Source: Pseudomonadota bacterium (GTDB lineage Bacteria; Chloroflexota; Ktedonobacteria; Ktedonobacterales; JACDGC01). Taken from it: a stretch of DNA of 5,472 nucleotides. The notes under the pieces are model-generated. The model saw nothing but the letters and a program-made list of their open reading frames with translations, made no database searches and was not told the DNA's origin. Position numbers and translations under genes: made by a program. The stretch is from NCBI GenBank assembly GCA_021323815.1, contig JAJPKG010000424.1:1-5472 (forward strand), in the 5' to 3' direction. This document shows positions 4,634-5,472 of the stretch, piece after piece. Within the stretch, counting starts at the first letter, position 1. Each line of letters opens with the position of its first letter.

Positions 4634-4698
4634 GCAGCGTGACCATCGCCGCCCGGCATACGTTGGATCTGATAGAACACCACCGCGCGCAACCCAAC

Positions 4699-4723
4699 GG
4701 AGGGAGTACGCTCCCTCCATTTT
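4699..4723 (+). terminator. Intrinsic (rho-independent) terminator
   Basis: GGAGGGAG (4699-4706), a TACG loop and CTCCCTCC (4711-4718) form a perfect 8-bp GC-rich stem, followed at once by ATTTTGCATT. It is the best terminator in the window. It ends the receiver transcript about 155 bases after its stop codon. It also lies only 36 bases before the MFS start, so it would act as an attenuator if the MFS gene is transcribed from upstream of it. Confidence 0.8.
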
Positions 4724-4726
4724 GCA

Positions 4727-4755
4727 TTGACGCGGTGTGATGGATGTCATACGAT
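4727..4755 (+). promoter_or_regulatory. Promoter-like hexamer pair overlapping the MFS start codon
   Basis: TTGACG (4727-4732) and TACGAT (4750-4755) have ideal 17-base spacing and five and four matches to the sigma-70 consensus. The -10 overlaps the ATG at 4754, so transcripts would begin near 4762, inside the accepted reading frame. Either this pair is not the MFS promoter or translation starts differently from the call made here. Confidence 0.3.
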
Positions 4756-5472
4756 GATGAAGGCTATCATACATGCCGGCGCTGGCCGGCCCGCTACCCA
4801 GGCACGGAACGTTCTCCTCATCAACAGCGCCTTGATGATCTTCGGCTGGTTCTCCGTCATCTCGGTCTTCGCGCTGCACTTCACCCACGATCTGCGCTTC
4901 ACCGTCGCGACGGTGGGGCTGGCGCTGGCTCTGCGCCAGATGACGCAGCAAGGGTTGGATATCTGTGGCGGCATGTTTGCCGACCGCATCGGCTATCGTT
5001 TTTCCATCACGCTCGGCTGCTGGATTCGCGTCTTCGGTTTCTTAGGCATGGGGCTGGCGCGATCCGTGCCGCAACTGTTCCTGGCGGCATTCATCGCCGG
5101 CTTTGGCGGCATGTTCTTTGATGCCGCCGGCACCGCTGCTTTGGCGGCTTCCGTGCAGCCTGAAAACCGGGCGCGCATCTTCTCCTTGCAGGCGACGCTG
5201 GGCAACATCGCGGCGGCGCTCGGTCCATTGGTCGGCGTGGCGATCTATAAGGCGTATGGTTTTCAGGCGGTCGCCTATTTTGCCGCCGCCACCTTCTTTT
5301 ATATCGGCCTGCAAACCGCGCTCTTTCTGCCGCCGGGCACAGGACACGTGCGGGCTGCGAAGGAACAAGGGCGACCGCTCACCGTCAGTCAGGTGGTGCG
5401 CGCCATCTTTTTGCGCCGCGCCTATGTGCGCTTGGTGCTGCTGCTGGTCGGCTATTGGGCGATCGCCGGGCA
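4754..5472 (+). CDS. MFS transporter, MdtH-like drug exporter, C-terminus cut by window edge
   Basis: This major facilitator superfamily proton-coupled exporter sits in the cytoplasmic membrane. The 239 visible residues cover about the first six helices and the start of the central loop, roughly half of a 400-residue protein. The N-terminus QARNVLLINSALMIFGWF (16-33), then VGLALALRQMTQQGLDI (54-70), match the MdtH pattern. The loop 2-3 motif A is GGMFADRIGYRF (72-83). Helix 4 carries AGFGGMFFDAAG (115-126). The stretch ENRARIFSLQATLGNIAAAL (137-156) followed by GPLVG (157-161) resembles antiporter motif C. A basic loop (AAKEQGRPL, 201-209) follows helix 6. The start is uncertain. ATG at 4754 or 4757 has only a weak GGA upstream, but the QARN segment conserved in MdtH requires a start before about 4799. 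Substrates cannot be inferred. Confidence 0.92.
   Translation, partial: MMKAIIHAGAGRPATQARNVLLINSALMIFGWFSVISVFALHFTHDLRFTVATVGLALALRQMTQQGLDICGGMFADRIGYRFSITLGCWIRVFGFLGMGLARSVPQLFLAAFIAGFGGMFFDAAGTAALAASVQPENRARIFSLQATLGNIAAALGPLVGVAIYKAYGFQAVAYFAAATFFYIGLQTALFLPPGTGHVRAAKEQGRPLTVSQVVRAIFLRRAYVRLVLLLVGYWAIAG

Noticed and set aside
1..5472. CRISPR array, tRNA or rRNA gene, insertion sequence, phage or defence cluster
   Set aside because: Reading both strands showed no regularly spaced repeats, cloverleaf, transposase or known defence domain.

Overview
This high-GC window comes from a bacterial chromosome. It holds seven genes, two of them cut by the window edges. Nothing identifies the organism for certain. 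GC-rich coding, a short CCA-type nucleotidyltransferase, a GlsB-like small membrane protein, an MdtH-like exporter and a G-rich dispersed repeat of the 'TPDPSP...GE' type would fit a soil or environmental Chloroflexota bacterium, but that is inference. No rRNA, tRNA, CRISPR array, transposase or phage gene is visible.

Layout. On the minus strand, 1-755 is the N-terminal part of a CCA tRNA nucleotidyltransferase / poly(A) polymerase family enzyme. Upstream of it, also on the minus strand, 886-1683 encodes a six-helix membrane protein of unknown function whose C-terminus reads into a dispersed repeat. The 130-base gap between them carries a nested stem-loop and an extended -10 element so close to the cca ATG that the message could be leaderless. 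A divergent intergenic region (1684-1968) then leads to two plus-strand membrane genes: a GlsB/YeaQ/YmgE family protein (1969-2277) and an MIP-family channel (2369-3196). They probably form a small envelope or osmotic-stress unit. A strong hairpin lies between the channel and a convergent small minus-strand gene (3278-3529). A 500-base AT-richer divergent region (3530-4028) precedes a plus-strand CheY-like receiver protein with a degenerate active site (4029-4544). A clear intrinsic terminator follows, and then the start of an MdtH-like MFS exporter (4754 to the right edge).

How the genes fit together. The gene content looks like ordinary chromosome: tRNA maturation, envelope and stress membrane proteins, a water/solute channel, one signalling protein and one efflux pump. 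No multi-gene defence, biosynthetic or mobile system is evident, and I do not claim one. The best leads are local. They are two mutually exclusive hairpins sharing one arm next to the ribosome-binding site of the GlsB-like gene, a channel whose selectivity-filter arginine after the second NPA motif is leucine, a receiver lacking its conserved lysine, and a protein C-terminus supplied by a dispersed repeat.
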